Positions 16,644-25,190 of a stretch of 54,438 nt of DNA are shown piece after piece (the first letter of the stretch is position 1; the number at the start of each line of letters is the position of its first letter). The notes under the pieces are model-generated. The model was not told where the DNA came from. It ran no database searches and saw only the letters and a list, made by a program, of their open reading frames with translations. A program made the translations under genes and the position numbers. The stretch is from Halobacterium noricense (GTDB lineage: Archaea; Halobacteriota; Halobacteria; Halobacteriales; Halobacteriaceae), in contig NZ_CP089470.1 of assembly GCF_021233435.1 (NCBI RefSeq), positions 1 to 54,438 on the forward strand, given 5' to 3'.

Positions 16644-17180
16644 CGTCTCGGGTGCCGCGAGCGACGCGGTTTCTCGCCGGACAGGATGTTGACTGTCAGG
16701 ATAGTTTCGCATTAATGGTTATCGTGGCATGATTCAAATCGTAATGGGGTGAGTCGAGTCTGTATTGGGTATTTGGTATTGTTGTCTAAGAAACCTAATT
16801 GCCGGGGATTTCATACCGCAAGGGGTGGATAATTAGGGAGAATATTTCTGTGTATTAATCTATTATAGCGATATCTCTTGTAGGGAACAGTCCAATTTCA
16901 ATAGATAAAACACAACGAGACTCGCAACCCCCCACGAAGTACCGCGGGAGTGGGGGCTGTGAGAGACTTGTTTTTAACTACCGGAGGTAGTGGAGTGTGA
17001 ATTAATAGGTCGATAACACTACAAGGAGATTCTTGCGGTACAGACGTTCAAAGACGCAAATACGCGATTCAGGGTTTGTGACAGCGATATAAAAGTCACA
17101 GCCAATCCAACACAGAACTAGCACGATTCTAGCGGAATCCCCCGGCGCAGGCACGCCGGAGGAATCGTGCTGCCACACCG
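16644..17180. other. gene-free AT-rich stretch
   Basis: No supported gene. A hairpin with arms CCCCCAC (16929-16935) and GTGGGGG (16950-16956) is present, along with AT-rich promoter-like sequence around 16840-16900. Confidence 0.45.
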
Positions 17181-17462
17181 ATGACAGCAAGCCAAATTAC
17201 CAGGGTCAACAGTGATAACTCTGTCTCACAGAGCGCCACGCTTGAACACGACCCACTGACACACCACGCCGTACAATTCGCACACCAACGAACTGCCACA
17301 CCCGACGACGACAGCAGTCCCACAGGTATCCAGCTGCGTGAACTGATACCGCAGTATCTACCATGGCACCCGCACGGCACCGACGAACACCGCCCCGACG
17401 ACACCTCCTCGAGAACCCGTCAGACGCATCGACGAACCACACTCACCTCGGGGGCGGTCTGA
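17181..17462 (+). CDS. possible small protein at the head of the nuclease operon
   Basis: A 93-residue frame whose stop directly abuts the next ATG. It is rich in His, Thr and Asp and has no recognisable domain. The tight junction with 17463 favours translation, but composition is not strongly haloarchaeal. It may be chance. Confidence 0.3.
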   Translation: MTASQITRVNSDNSVSQSATLEHDPLTHHAVQFAHQRTATPDDDSSPTGIQLRELIPQYLPWHPHGTDEHRPDDTSSRTRQTHRRTTLTSGAV

Positions 17463-17849
17463 ATGGACGATACAACCGACGACACGGCGTCGCTCGCCAT
17501 CCCGATGGACCCCGACGTCGCGTTCAACGCAATCTCGAATAGTCGTCGTCGACGCGTCTTGTTATCGTTGTCACGCACCAGCGGCGAGCTCACCGCTAAC
17601 GAACTCGCCTTCGAAATCGCGGCCATCGAAAATTCAGTCGACCCCAGCAAAGTCGGCAGTGACGAGCGGACGTCCGTCTACATCACGCTCACCCAATCAC
17701 ATCTCGAGACGCTCGCTGAGTGCGGTGCTATCGACTATGATGGCCGTTCGAAGACTGCGACTGCGGCGGATGCAACCGAACCGCTCGCCGAATACATCCG
17801 CCGACTCCAAACGGCGTGCTACAAGCCAGAATCGGAGGACCCCTCATGA
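17463..17849 (+). CDS. winged-helix protein, DUF7344-like
   Basis: A 128-residue protein. It begins with an acidic stretch, then PDVAFNAISNSRRRRVLLSL, the typical opening of a haloarchaeal winged-helix family in which a short RRR-containing helix precedes the HTH. The wing region is YITLTQSHLETLAECGAIDYDGRSKTAT. It is probably a DNA-binding regulator. It overlaps the next gene by 4 bp (ATGA), and that gene overlaps the nuclease gene, so it is likely the regulator of a coupled three-gene operon. Confidence 0.7.
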   Translation: MDDTTDDTASLAIPMDPDVAFNAISNSRRRRVLLSLSRTSGELTANELAFEIAAIENSVDPSKVGSDERTSVYITLTQSHLETLAECGAIDYDGRSKTATAADATEPLAEYIRRLQTACYKPESEDPS

Positions 17850-18532
17850 CGGACGCCCAGCAGCCAGCACTCGCAGTCCTTCAAGACATCGACGCCAACT
17901 TCCACCGGCTGTTTGAGAGCGTTGCTGAGACCGACGCCACAGAGTCCACACCGGCAGGCGATCCAATTGCCATGCTGCACAGAGCGCGGGCACAGATCGA
18001 CGCTGCACTACTCGACCACCAGCGCCGAACGGACGACACCTCCCTCCCTGACTCTGAGTCGTGTCTCCTCCAGTGGAATCCATCCGGCACACCACCTCGT
18101 CGGCTCGTTCTCGAGCCCAGGGATGGCGACAGCTGGACGCGGCGTGAACTGGAGTGGACGGGAGACGGCTGGCGTGTCTGTCGTCGTGACACCGTCGACG
18201 ACGTCGCGATCCGCGCACCCGCTGCACCACGGTATCCGAACCCGGTCGATCCGCCGTCGATCGACACGCTGCTTGCATGGGTCCGCGGCGCCTGGACGCA
18301 TCCGGATCCACCAGCGCTCGTGTTCGAGGCTACCGCAACGACCGAACAGGGCGTCGTTGTCGCCGTCAACGACGAACTCCGGTATCGAGAGCGCGACAGC
18401 CAGCAGTGGTACACAGTCACCGAAGACGAACTCTACCACCATCTCCAACAGCAAGGCCAGCCGACGCTCCAGTCGCTCGCAGAGACGCCGCTAACGCGAC
18501 AGCACTTCACCCAAAGTCCACTCACACAATGA
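17846..18532 (+). CDS. uncharacterised middle gene of the nuclease operon
   Basis: A 228-residue protein starting MTDAQQPALAVLQDID at the ATGA overlap; an in-frame upstream start is less likely. A helical N-terminus (about 1-60) is followed by Trp-rich beta segments (RRELEWTGDGWRVCRRD, LLAWVRGAWTH, DELRYRERDSQQWYTV). No enzyme motif is visible. Coupled to both neighbours, so it probably acts with the PD-(D/E)XK protein, for example as a specificity or immunity subunit. That is inference. Confidence 0.6.
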   Translation: MTDAQQPALAVLQDIDANFHRLFESVAETDATESTPAGDPIAMLHRARAQIDAALLDHQRRTDDTSLPDSESCLLQWNPSGTPPRRLVLEPRDGDSWTRRELEWTGDGWRVCRRDTVDDVAIRAPAAPRYPNPVDPPSIDTLLAWVRGAWTHPDPPALVFEATATTEQGVVVAVNDELRYRERDSQQWYTVTEDELYHHLQQQGQPTLQSLAETPLTRQHFTQSPLTQ

Positions 18533-19578
18533 CGTCGGATACGCCTTCACTCCCGGACGGATACGACGACCACCTGAGCGTGCTCACGGATATGATTGCG
18601 TCCGTTCGTGACACGCTCAAGACTGACCACACGCTCTCTACTGACCAGCGGAGGTTCGCCCGCCGACTCCTGTTCTTGGCGAGCGAGCCAGTTAACGAAG
18701 CCGAACGCATTCTCCCCAAGTCAGACAGGACTGATGAACCGCGGGACGTCCAGACTCCAGACACGGGGGGCGACTACGAGGACGCACTCACCAATATCGA
18801 ACGAGAGTTGTGTTGGCTGATTCAATCATTCCGAACTGAGCAGCCGGCAGCCTACCACTACGATGAAGCCCCGGCCGCGAAATTCACAACGGCACTTGAG
18901 TATGCGACGGCGCTGCGGGACATCCTGCCAGCGGTGCCGGCAGACAGTCCAGTACTCGCCGAGATGGACACGATCAGTGTCGACGATGTCGACCCGCACG
19001 TTGGTGGTCGTGGCGATAGCGATGGGCGGTGGCTCGAGTACCAGCTCCAGCGAGCACTCGAACGCTGGGGGTACGGTGCGGTGAGACGCCAACATCTCTT
19101 CAGTCTGGAGGTTGACGTCGTTGCCACGCGGAAAACGAAACAGCAGGACCCCAGTGATTGGATTGTCGCCCAATGTAAAGACTGGACGGACGACCCAATC
19201 ACGCCAGTGGCTCTCTTCCGGTTGTGTACTGTGGCGTTTGCCTGCCGGGCGATGCCAGTGCTCTGCCATACGACCGAGCTAACGCCTCGAACGGAGCAAC
19301 TTGCGCGTGAATTCGAGGTGAGGGTGCTTGAGCTACAAGATCTTGAACGTGCTGAGTTGCCTGCCCCGCAGGTTGCCAAACCAACGATGGAGCTCCAGGA
19401 GTGGCGGCCACAGTACCGCGCTCGCGATGATCGGGGCTCGCTCCCGTTGCTGTTCTACAACGAGCCGGGGAAACGGTTTAGCTACGTTCCAGGGTTCACC
19501 CCAGTAGGGAAAGACGCCGACTACGAACCGATTGAGAGTGATCGGGATGAGGATACACATCCCGCTGCTGGACGCTGA
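18529..19578 (+). CDS. PD-(D/E)XK (Mrr-like) endonuclease-domain protein
   Basis: A 349-residue protein starting MTSDTPSLPDG at the overlap with the upstream stop. The helical N-terminal part (about 1-150) has no clear family. At about residues 160-270 it has the Mrr/RecB-like nuclease pattern: GRWLEYQLQRALERWGYGA with the helix Glu, the catalytic Asp in LEVDVVATRK, and the Q-x-K motif in IVAQCKDW about 20 residues later, then a core helix and strand AMPVLCHTT. The residues needed for metal-dependent DNA cleavage are present. It is the last gene of a coupled regulator-unknown-nuclease operon, a layout common in defence or element-maintenance modules. The substrate is unknown. Confidence 0.72.
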   Translation: MTSDTPSLPDGYDDHLSVLTDMIASVRDTLKTDHTLSTDQRRFARRLLFLASEPVNEAERILPKSDRTDEPRDVQTPDTGGDYEDALTNIERELCWLIQSFRTEQPAAYHYDEAPAAKFTTALEYATALRDILPAVPADSPVLAEMDTISVDDVDPHVGGRGDSDGRWLEYQLQRALERWGYGAVRRQHLFSLEVDVVATRKTKQQDPSDWIVAQCKDWTDDPITPVALFRLCTVAFACRAMPVLCHTTELTPRTEQLAREFEVRVLELQDLERAELPAPQVAKPTMELQEWRPQYRARDDRGSLPLLFYNEPGKRFSYVPGFTPVGKDADYEPIESDRDEDTHPAAGR

Positions 19579-19704
19579 CGTCTAAGTCAACACTTCGATC
19601 AGCAGGAGTCCCAGCAGTTACGGTGCGGAGGAGTCTCCGCTCCGGTGGAGTCTCGGCACTCGTTTCGAGATGTCGGGGCTTTGGTTAATTGGTGCGTGTA
19701 CGGC

Positions 19705-19862
19705 TTACTCATCGATGCTCGGTAGTCTGGTCTCCCAATCCGTGTCAGCATACGCGTCATCAATTGGCGTGGATTCGAACAGTTGGACAGCCCCGTCAAG
19801 CCCCTCTAGTCGCTTCTGCAATTGACGGCCGCGCTCCGCGAGAGTGAACACGATGCTTGTTT
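19705..19862 (-). pseudogene. 3' fragment of a winged-helix gene
   Basis: Reverse-strand codons read TSIVFTLAERGRQLQKRLEG to the stop TAA at 19705. They resemble the C-terminal half of the protein at 20832-21173 (LQRRLESVDAAAKLHDATPDDAY). An in-frame stop occurs upstream near 19868 and no HTH part is present. A decayed paralogue is likeliest. Confidence 0.5.
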
Positions 19863-19954
19863 CGGATGTCTGTCACTTGGGCTGCTCTGCCGGCCGATAT
19901 TCGGAAACTTGTTCGGAGGGGAGATGGGCTATAACGCCTAAAATTCGCATATAT

Positions 19955-19980
19955 ACATATCGCAAACGGGGGGTGGAGAC
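19955..19980 (+). repeat. G-string box, divergent copy
   Basis: ACATATCGCAAACGGGGGGT at 19955-19974 is a variant of the ACATTCSGCAAGCGGGGGGT boxes at 21443, 23043 and 23077. Confidence 0.5.
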
Positions 19981-20202
19981 AGTTGTTCAGTACAGTTCGC
20001 AAAGAGGAGGTCTTACCCCGCCGAAACGGCCATCCAGGGCTCGCTCTTGTGTAGAGGTGCAGAAAACGGTCGATCTCCGATGAGAGTTTTGTGCTTGAGG
20101 AGCTGTTTGACGGTCGGCCTCGGCAGAATTCACTTCACCGAGAAAACACACTAATAGCCACTCTACTGCGCCTTTCCATGTTTCTACATAAGAGCGACAG
20201 GA

Positions 20203-20247
20203 CTTAACCAACAGACAGCCGGATTTCCACCTGCTTCGTTGGTTAAG
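20203..20247. repeat. dispersed inverted repeat, copy 4
   Basis: CTTAACCAAC (20203-20212) and GTTGGTTAAG (20238-20247), perfect 10-bp arms with a 25-base centre, slightly longer than other copies. It lies 112 bp past the stop of the reverse-strand gene 20359-20505. Confidence 0.82.
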
Positions 20248-20358
20248 ATTCTGCACCCGCTAAGAGTGGGAAATACATCTCGACTACCCGTCGAACCGAA
20301 ACACCTGGCCAATAGGCCTCTGACACCCTCTCCGTGGGTTTTCTTGTATCTTAGGTTG

Positions 20359-20505
20359 TCAGGTTCGTTTCTCACGGATGCCATTGCGATCACGCGTGAC
20401 GGTCTCACAGCTGGGGCAGGCGCGTGGGCTCGTCACGTCGTCCGGCGTAAACACACGGGCATAGGCATCGGTGACGTGACTCCCACAGTTCTGGCACTCC
20501 GGCAT
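20359..20505 (-). CDS. zinc-ribbon mini-protein (DUF7563-like)
   Basis: A 48-residue protein, MPECQNCGSHVTDAYARVF with a second CPSC pair at about residues 30-33. The CxxC...CxxC pattern forms a zinc ribbon. This short family is widespread in haloarchaea; the start is taken at 20505 because homologues as I recall them begin MPECQNCG. Role unknown. Confidence 0.68.
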   Translation of the reverse strand: MPECQNCGSHVTDAYARVFTPDDVTSPRACPSCETVTRDRNGIREKRT

Positions 20506-20649
20506 ACACCGCCCACTCGACGCCGCTAGTATAGGCTTTCTGTGGCTGCCCACCTGTATCGTTGCCCGGTTCCTCACCCAAGAATCGGTAGCCAGAGCTC
20601 GCTTCCCGAATATCAACGTATTTTGGTGTGCTCAACATGACCGTCAACT

Positions 20650-20769
20650 ATGGCTACGTGTACTGAGTGCGGCGATGACCTCCCGCCTGATACCGAAGTT
20701 GTCTGTGACCATTTTCAGACCGAACACGGATACTTCACCGAGAGTGGCAGCGACACCACTAACGAGTAG
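20650..20769 (+). CDS. zinc-binding mini-protein
   Basis: A 39-residue frame, MATCTECGDDLPPDTEVVCD then HFQTEHG. CxxC, a third Cys and two His residues suggest a zinc finger. It lies 62 bp before the winged-helix gene on the same strand, possibly co-transcribed. Function unknown. Confidence 0.5.
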   Translation: MATCTECGDDLPPDTEVVCDHFQTEHGYFTESGSDTTNE

Positions 20770-20831
20770 TCCCCATCCCAGAATCGGTATTCAGATTCAC
20801 ATGGCTTCGGTGTACCCTTAGTAGTGGACTC

Positions 20832-21173
20832 ATGGGTGATTCGAACGACGAGAACCCGTATGTGGTCATTCCAGACACTGACGAGTACTATGCGCTGGGC
20901 TTTCTCGTCCCCAATCGCGGAGAGCAATTCACGCCGTCTGAGATTGCCGCCAGCACCGACATGAGTGAAGCGGACGCAGCAGACACGATGACCACCCTTT
21001 TCGAAGACGACCTCGTCGAACGGTCTCAGGGAGCCTATTACGTCCCGGTAGATCGCGCAGAAGAGCTTCAACGGCGGCTTGAGTCGGTTGATGCCGCCGC
21101 AAAGTTACATGATGCCACGCCCGATGATGCCTATGCTGTTGAAGGCTGGGAGGAGCAGGTGGACTCTCTATAA
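20832..21173 (+). CDS. small winged-helix regulator
   Basis: A 113-residue protein. After an acidic start, YYALGFLVPNRGEQFTPSEI and an HTH (ASTDMSEADAADTMTTLFED) are followed by a wing (LVERSQGAYYVPVDRAEELQ) and an acidic C-terminus. It fits a MarR-like or antitoxin-type winged helix. A decayed paralogue lies at 19705-19862. No toxin is seen next to it. Confidence 0.65.
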   Translation: MGDSNDENPYVVIPDTDEYYALGFLVPNRGEQFTPSEIAASTDMSEADAADTMTTLFEDDLVERSQGAYYVPVDRAEELQRRLESVDAAAKLHDATPDDAYAVEGWEEQVDSL

Positions 21174-21442
21174 GTGGGTACCGTTCAGTTGGTGGGTGGC
21201 TATTCAACACATGCAGGACGGTGGTTGATCTCGGGTCTTCGGCTTGTTTCACGCTGAACCAACTCTATTAGGCGTGTTTTCGTAGCGGTAGTGTACCGTC
21301 GAGAAACCGTCTGTACAGATGGAGATGATACTTCGAAGACGGTGTGTCCTCGAGGAATGAATGGTAGTGTACAGATAGAGTAGGCCGAGTTTTCGGGGTT
21401 TGACCCTGAGGCGATCCCCCTATTGAGTTGGCCGATTTGATT

Positions 21443-21467
21443 ACATTCCGCAAGCGGGGGGTGTCCG
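21443..21467 (+). repeat. G-string box
   Basis: The box begins ACATTCCGCAAGCGGGGGGT and continues GTCCG. Its first 24 bases differ from the box at 23043 at one position only. It lies just beyond the 3' end of a reverse-strand lipoprotein gene. The G-run resembles haloarchaeal origin boxes but differs from the boxes beside cdc6. Confidence 0.7.
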
Positions 21468-21515
21468 GACTTACCAAGTCGTTACAACGGTTCCGTCCGA
21501 ATTACTTGGTAAGGT

Positions 21516-22001
21516 CTACGTCTGCGGTTCCGGCCCGTTCACGTACAGCGTGAGACTGTCGACCGAATTGATATCCGAGGATTGTGCCGTGGTCGTGAAC
21601 GGATGGTCCTCGCCGGGACCGGGGCGCTCGACCGTCGTCTCGGGCTCTGCTACCGTCTCCCCGCCCTGCTTGAGTTCTCCCCGGATCTCAACGACTTGGC
21701 GAATCTGCTCGCTGACGATGAGCGTCCCACGCACTTCGAGAACATCCCCACGCACGTACGCCGTGACGCCCTCCACCTGAGCGGGCGGCTTCGACTCGTA
21801 CGTGATTCGCTCGCCTTCCGGGAAGTTGAACTGAACCTCCTGACTGAGGTCCACTTCAGTCCACTCCCCGGACCCGGTGCTGCTGCCACCTCCGTTTCCG
21901 TTGTTGTTCTGACTGCCATCACCGCCGCCAGAGCAGCCCGCGAGAGCAGCTGTAGCTGTACCACCGATAGCCGTGAGCAGAGTGCGTCGATTTACCTTCA
22001 T
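21516..22001 (-). CDS. Tat-type lipoprotein
   Basis: A 161-residue protein starting MKVNRRTLLTAIGG (twin arginine), lipobox LAGC at residues 20-23, then a Gly/Asn/Ser-rich linker. A beta-rich domain follows, with VEGVTAYVRGDVLEVRGTLI and HPFTTTAQSSDI, reminiscent of FxLYD-like surface domains in haloarchaea. Expected to be lipid-anchored outside the cell. Function unknown; no operon partner. Confidence 0.72.
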   Translation of the reverse strand: MKVNRRTLLTAIGGTATAALAGCSGGGDGSQNNNGNGGGSSTGSGEWTEVDLSQEVQFNFPEGERITYESKPPAQVEGVTAYVRGDVLEVRGTLIVSEQIRQVVEIRGELKQGGETVAEPETTVERPGPGEDHPFTTTAQSSDINSVDSLTLYVNGPEPQT

Positions 22002-22344
22002 CGTTGGATTACGTCTTCGAGTGGACTCCTTAACTCCTCCCACCGGAGTTTAAAAAATGCCTTCTGGAATGTCGATTCACGAGGGGATGTCTTCATTCGG
22101 TATTCTCTCGGCGGGATCGAGCTTCCTTGTGGTGACTGGTGTGCCAAGACTGCGGTGAGACGCGATGGCCGCCGACTCTTGACAACTCGTGGGTGTGTCG
22201 TGGTACTCCGGGTGGCTGACCTATATGTGGCTGCAGACCCCCTAATCCCATAGCGGGAGCGATACACCCGCTGTCACACGCTCGCACCCCCGGATCCAGC
22301 CTTCTCTGTCGAAGGCTGTCTACCCTACCTTCGAGACACGATCT

Positions 22345-22497
22345 ATGGCCTCGCAGAATCCCCGAGTTGGCGTCTGTCCCCGATGTGGCGACTCGATCAA
22401 CCACTGGCATGTCCTCGTTGAGTACGAGACCGGCAACGACGCACGGTACTGGGCGGAATGCCCGGGCTGTGGCGGCGTTGTCGATCCGAACGCATGA
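22345..22497 (+). CDS. zinc-ribbon mini-protein, first of coupled pair
   Basis: A 50-residue frame: MASQNPRVGVCPRCGDSINH, then WHVLVEY and AECPGCGGVVDP. Two CxxC pairs form a zinc ribbon. The stop overlaps the ATG of the next zinc-ribbon gene (ATGA), so the two are translationally coupled. Function unknown. Confidence 0.62.
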   Translation: MASQNPRVGVCPRCGDSINHWHVLVEYETGNDARYWAECPGCGGVVDPNA

Positions 22498-22640
22498 TCC
22501 GGCGACTCACCCGTCTGTTCGGTGGGCCAGATACTGACTTGATTGTCGAATGCCGGCGCTGTGGGACGACCTTGGAGTCTGGGGATGTCGACCGCTGCTC
22601 TGAATGTGGCAGTTCCGAAATCGCGACGTATCGGCTGTGA
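22494..22640 (+). CDS. zinc-ribbon mini-protein, second of coupled pair
   Basis: A 48-residue protein: basic start MIRRLTRLFGG, then CRRCG and CSECG pairs at about residues 20 and 36. The ATG overlaps the upstream stop. Two tandem, coupled zinc-ribbon genes may form a heteromer; this is inference. Confidence 0.62.
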   Translation: MIRRLTRLFGGPDTDLIVECRRCGTTLESGDVDRCSECGSSEIATYRL

Positions 22641-22774
22641 GCGGTCACCCTGTCGAACGTGGTATTCGAACAGTTACGAGGAGTGGGTTCGCGAACAACC
22701 GAATTGGAACAATCGCCAGTGAGACTGCGGATGTAACGATGGACTGATAGGGTCTGTCGACGCAAAACGAATCA

Positions 22775-23035
22775 ATGGAGGACATCCCGCAACCGGCGAG
22801 TGATTCATATTCGGTCGGTGACCGGGTGCAAATCTACACCGGCTCTGACGATCCTGACTCTCAGTATCACGGTATCGTTTGTGTGATAGTTGAAGTTCTA
22901 ACGGACGACCTTGGGACGGAAACCGGACGAGCCACAGATGGATACTCGTACATTCTGCAAGACGTAGAAACAGACGAAGAGCTCCCAATCTCGTTTCGTC
23001 ATCAGGATTTAGTACCGGCTAAAGGCGCTCAGTAG
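22775..23035 (+). CDS. small beta-barrel-type hypothetical protein
   Basis: An 86-residue protein. YSVGDRVQIYTGSDDPDSQY, GIVCVIVEVLTDD and YSYILQDVETDEELPISFRH look like an SH3/KOW-type barrel. Common in haloarchaea in my reading, but function unassigned. A G-string box begins 8 bp after its stop. Confidence 0.6.
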   Translation: MEDIPQPASDSYSVGDRVQIYTGSDDPDSQYHGIVCVIVEVLTDDLGTETGRATDGYSYILQDVETDEELPISFRHQDLVPAKGAQ

Positions 23036-23042
23036 GCCATCT

Positions 23043-23101
23043 ACATTCGGCAAGCGGGGGGTGTCCGAGTTATTCTACATTCGGCAAGCGGGGGGTGTGT
23101 G
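23043..23101 (+). repeat. tandem pair of G-string boxes
   Basis: Two copies of ACATTCGGCAAGCGGGGGGT start at 23043 and 23077, 34 bp apart, directly repeated. Same motif as at 21443. Tandem spacing of about three helical turns suggests a protein-binding site. Confidence 0.75.
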
Positions 23102-23142
23102 GTCTGAACCCGCGCCATTTCGCACACGGAGGTGCGTTCACG

Positions 23143-23191
23143 AAACCCGCTATACGTATCGAAGCCACACACCACATCGAGGCGGGTTTTT
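23143..23191 (+). terminator. possible hairpin terminator
   Basis: AAACCCGC (23143-23150) can pair with GCGGGTTT (23182-23189), followed by further T residues. The loop is long (31 bases), so this is tentative. Confidence 0.35.
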
Positions 23192-23290
23192 CACAGCACC
23201 GATTCGGAGTGAAACAGCCGCTCAATAGGGATGCCAATTTAGCGGGTGCCCATTACAAGCCGTATTGAATGGGACAAGAGGGCCAATAAT

Positions 23291-23833
23291 ATGCGACAGC
23301 CGAAGACTCATACATTAGTAGAGAAACTGTCGTCTGTGGTGTCAAACGCAGATACTAGTGCGGTTCTTAGTGATGAACGCAAGTATCGGTATCAACTTCG
23401 ACGTAGTTGGGATTCCGAGAAACCCACTCTCGCCTTTATCATGCTGAACCCGAGTACTGCTGATGAGGTTGAAGACGACCCCACTATTCGACGTTGTGTC
23501 GGATACGCTGAAGACTGGGGTTACGGGGAACTTGTCGTCGGGAATCTCTACGCATATCGCACCTCCGACCCGAACGAACTCAATAAAGTTGAGAATCCAG
23601 TCGGCCCAGAGAATGACGAACATCTAGAGGATATTTCCGATGAAGCAGACAAGGTGGTGGTTGCATGGGGAGCAAACGAGGCTGTGGGAGACCGTGAGGT
23701 AGAGGTGGCAGAGGCTCTTAATTCTGAACTACATGCACTGGATACAACAAAGCATGGGCATCCGAATCACCCACTGTATCAGCCTAAGGACGTAGAGCCT
23801 GAGATCTGGGAACCCAGGGTGAGCGACGAGTAG
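23291..23833 (+). CDS. DUF1643 family protein
   Basis: A 180-residue protein starting MRQPKTHTLVEKL; a longer upstream start lacks support. The family signature is clear: YRYQLRRSWD, LAFIMLNPSTADEVEDDPTI, RCVGYAEDWGYGELVVGNLY, then VVAWGAN and the C-terminal LDTTKHGHPNHPLY. DUF1643 proteins occur across bacteria and archaea, often on mobile elements and near defence genes; their biochemical activity is unknown. Length is typical. It stands alone with its own promoter. Confidence 0.85.
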   Translation: MRQPKTHTLVEKLSSVVSNADTSAVLSDERKYRYQLRRSWDSEKPTLAFIMLNPSTADEVEDDPTIRRCVGYAEDWGYGELVVGNLYAYRTSDPNELNKVENPVGPENDEHLEDISDEADKVVVAWGANEAVGDREVEVAEALNSELHALDTTKHGHPNHPLYQPKDVEPEIWEPRVSDE

Positions 23834-24012
23834 GAGGTTTGATTCATTCCTGTTCCAAACCTAAAAATAAGTCGAGCTGAGTCCTGTGGAGCAGAATCCC
23901 AAACCGATTACACCCAAATCACTCGCGGTAAGTGGTTCGTCTGTACTTAGCGGCCTATACTCGAATCTAGTAGCCGTTGAGGGTCTCACCAGCGCCACAC
24001 ATTTCCACCCGC

Positions 24013-24020
24013 TATTTAAG
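24013..24020 (+). promoter_or_regulatory. TATA box of the tbp gene
   Basis: TATTTAAG lies 25-32 bases upstream of the ATG at 24045, the distance expected for leaderless haloarchaeal transcription. Confidence 0.65.
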
Positions 24021-24044
24021 TGAGTTGTCCGAGAAATACTCTGT

Positions 24045-24605
24045 ATGAGCACGCTGGCGGACACGATTCACATCGAGAACGTCGTTGCATCCAGCGATAT
24101 CGGCCAAGAACTTGCCCTCGACCAACTCTCCACAGACCTTCCCGGCGCCGAGTACAACCCCGAGGACTTTCCTGGAATCGTCTACCGCCTCCAGGAGCCG
24201 AAGTCAGCCACGCTGATCTTCCGGTCGGGGAAAGTCGTCTGCACCGGCGCGAAAAGCGTCGATGACGTTCACGAAGCCCTCGAGATCGTGTTTGAGGACA
24301 TCCGCGAGTTAGGCATCGATGTCGACAGTAATCCGCCGATTGAGGTGCAGAATATTGTCTCCAGCGCGAGTCTCGAGCAATCGTTGAACTTGAACGCAAT
24401 CGCGATCGGGCTGGGCTTAGAGCAAATCGAGTACGAACCCGAGCAGTTCCCTGGCCTCGTCTACCGGCTTGACGACCCCGACGTCGTCGTTCTCCTCTTC
24501 GGCAGTGGGAAACTCGTGATTACCGGTGCAAATGAATCTGAGGACGCACAGTCCGCACTGAAACACGTCGAAGACCGCCTCACTGAACTCGGCCTGCTTG
24601 AGTGA
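24045..24605 (+). CDS. tbp: TATA-box-binding protein (TBP)
   Basis: A 186-residue TBP with the two-fold repeat. Repeat 1 has IENVVASSDIGQELALDQLS, FPGIVYRLQEPKSATLIFRS and GKVVCTGAKS; repeat 2 has VQNIVSSASLEQSLNLNAIA, FPGLVYRLDDPDVVVLLFGS and GKLVITGANE. It recruits TFB and RNA polymerase to TATA elements. Haloarchaea carry several TBPs, often on plasmids, which may shift promoter choice. The length is normal and the intercalating Phe positions are retained. It may be a replicon-specific general factor. Confidence 0.95.
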   Translation: MSTLADTIHIENVVASSDIGQELALDQLSTDLPGAEYNPEDFPGIVYRLQEPKSATLIFRSGKVVCTGAKSVDDVHEALEIVFEDIRELGIDVDSNPPIEVQNIVSSASLEQSLNLNAIAIGLGLEQIEYEPEQFPGLVYRLDDPDVVVLLFGSGKLVITGANESEDAQSALKHVEDRLTELGLLE

Positions 24606-24694
24606 GTCCACGGAGCTATCGAGCGACTACCACGCGAAGGGGGCAGTGTTGCTGGAGTGAGTGACACCCATCCCGGAACGCTGGAAACGGGCTG

Positions 24695-24976
24695 TTACTC
24701 GGTGAAGTCGACGTACTGGGTTTCCCAGTCGCGACGAGCAGTAATCTCGCGGCGGCCACGCCGGGTGAGAGTATAGGAGTTTGTGCGCTTGTCGAGTTTG
24801 CCCTTCTCGAGGAGGCCTTTGTCGACGAGGTCGTCGAGGTTCGGATAGAGTCGGCCGTGATTGATTTCTTGTTCGTAGTAGTCGTCGAGTTCATCCTTGA
24901 CTGCGAGCCCATGCGGTTGCTCAAGTCCAGCAATTACATACAAGATGTCCCGCTGGAATCCAGTTAAATCATGCAT
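24695..24976 (-). CDS. PadR-family winged-helix regulator
   Basis: A 93-residue protein: MHDLTGFQRDILYVIAGLEQ, then the PadR-type region INHGRLYPNLDDLVDKGLLE and wing TNSYTLTRRGRREI. PadR proteins repress adjacent genes, usually on ligand or stress cues. It is close to the protein at 49495-49776, so the window has two paralogues. No adjacent effector gene is evident; tbp converges on it. Confidence 0.88.
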   Translation of the reverse strand: MHDLTGFQRDILYVIAGLEQPHGLAVKDELDDYYEQEINHGRLYPNLDDLVDKGLLEKGKLDKRTNSYTLTRRGRREITARRDWETQYVDFTE

Positions 24977-25125
24977 CCGTCTATTTGCCTTCTACTGGGT
25001 TGAATAAGTCCCCTCTGATATCCTAATAGGTGTCGCAGGGCCAAAATCCCAGAGCGACTCGAAGATGGAAACGATGAGGTCATCGGAATCGAGTGATCGG
25101 CGCGGCAGTCAGAAAACCGCCCGAA

Positions 25126-25168
25126 GTTAACCAACAATCCACTGGAAGGCGCTATTCTGTTGGTTAAC
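25126..25168. repeat. dispersed inverted repeat, copy 5
   Basis: GTTAACCAACA (25126-25136) and TGTTGGTTAAC (25158-25168), perfect 11-bp arms, 23 bp past the stop of the mini-lipoprotein gene. Confidence 0.88.
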
Positions 25169-25190
25169 AGTCGTCGTCAATACGGTTTCT

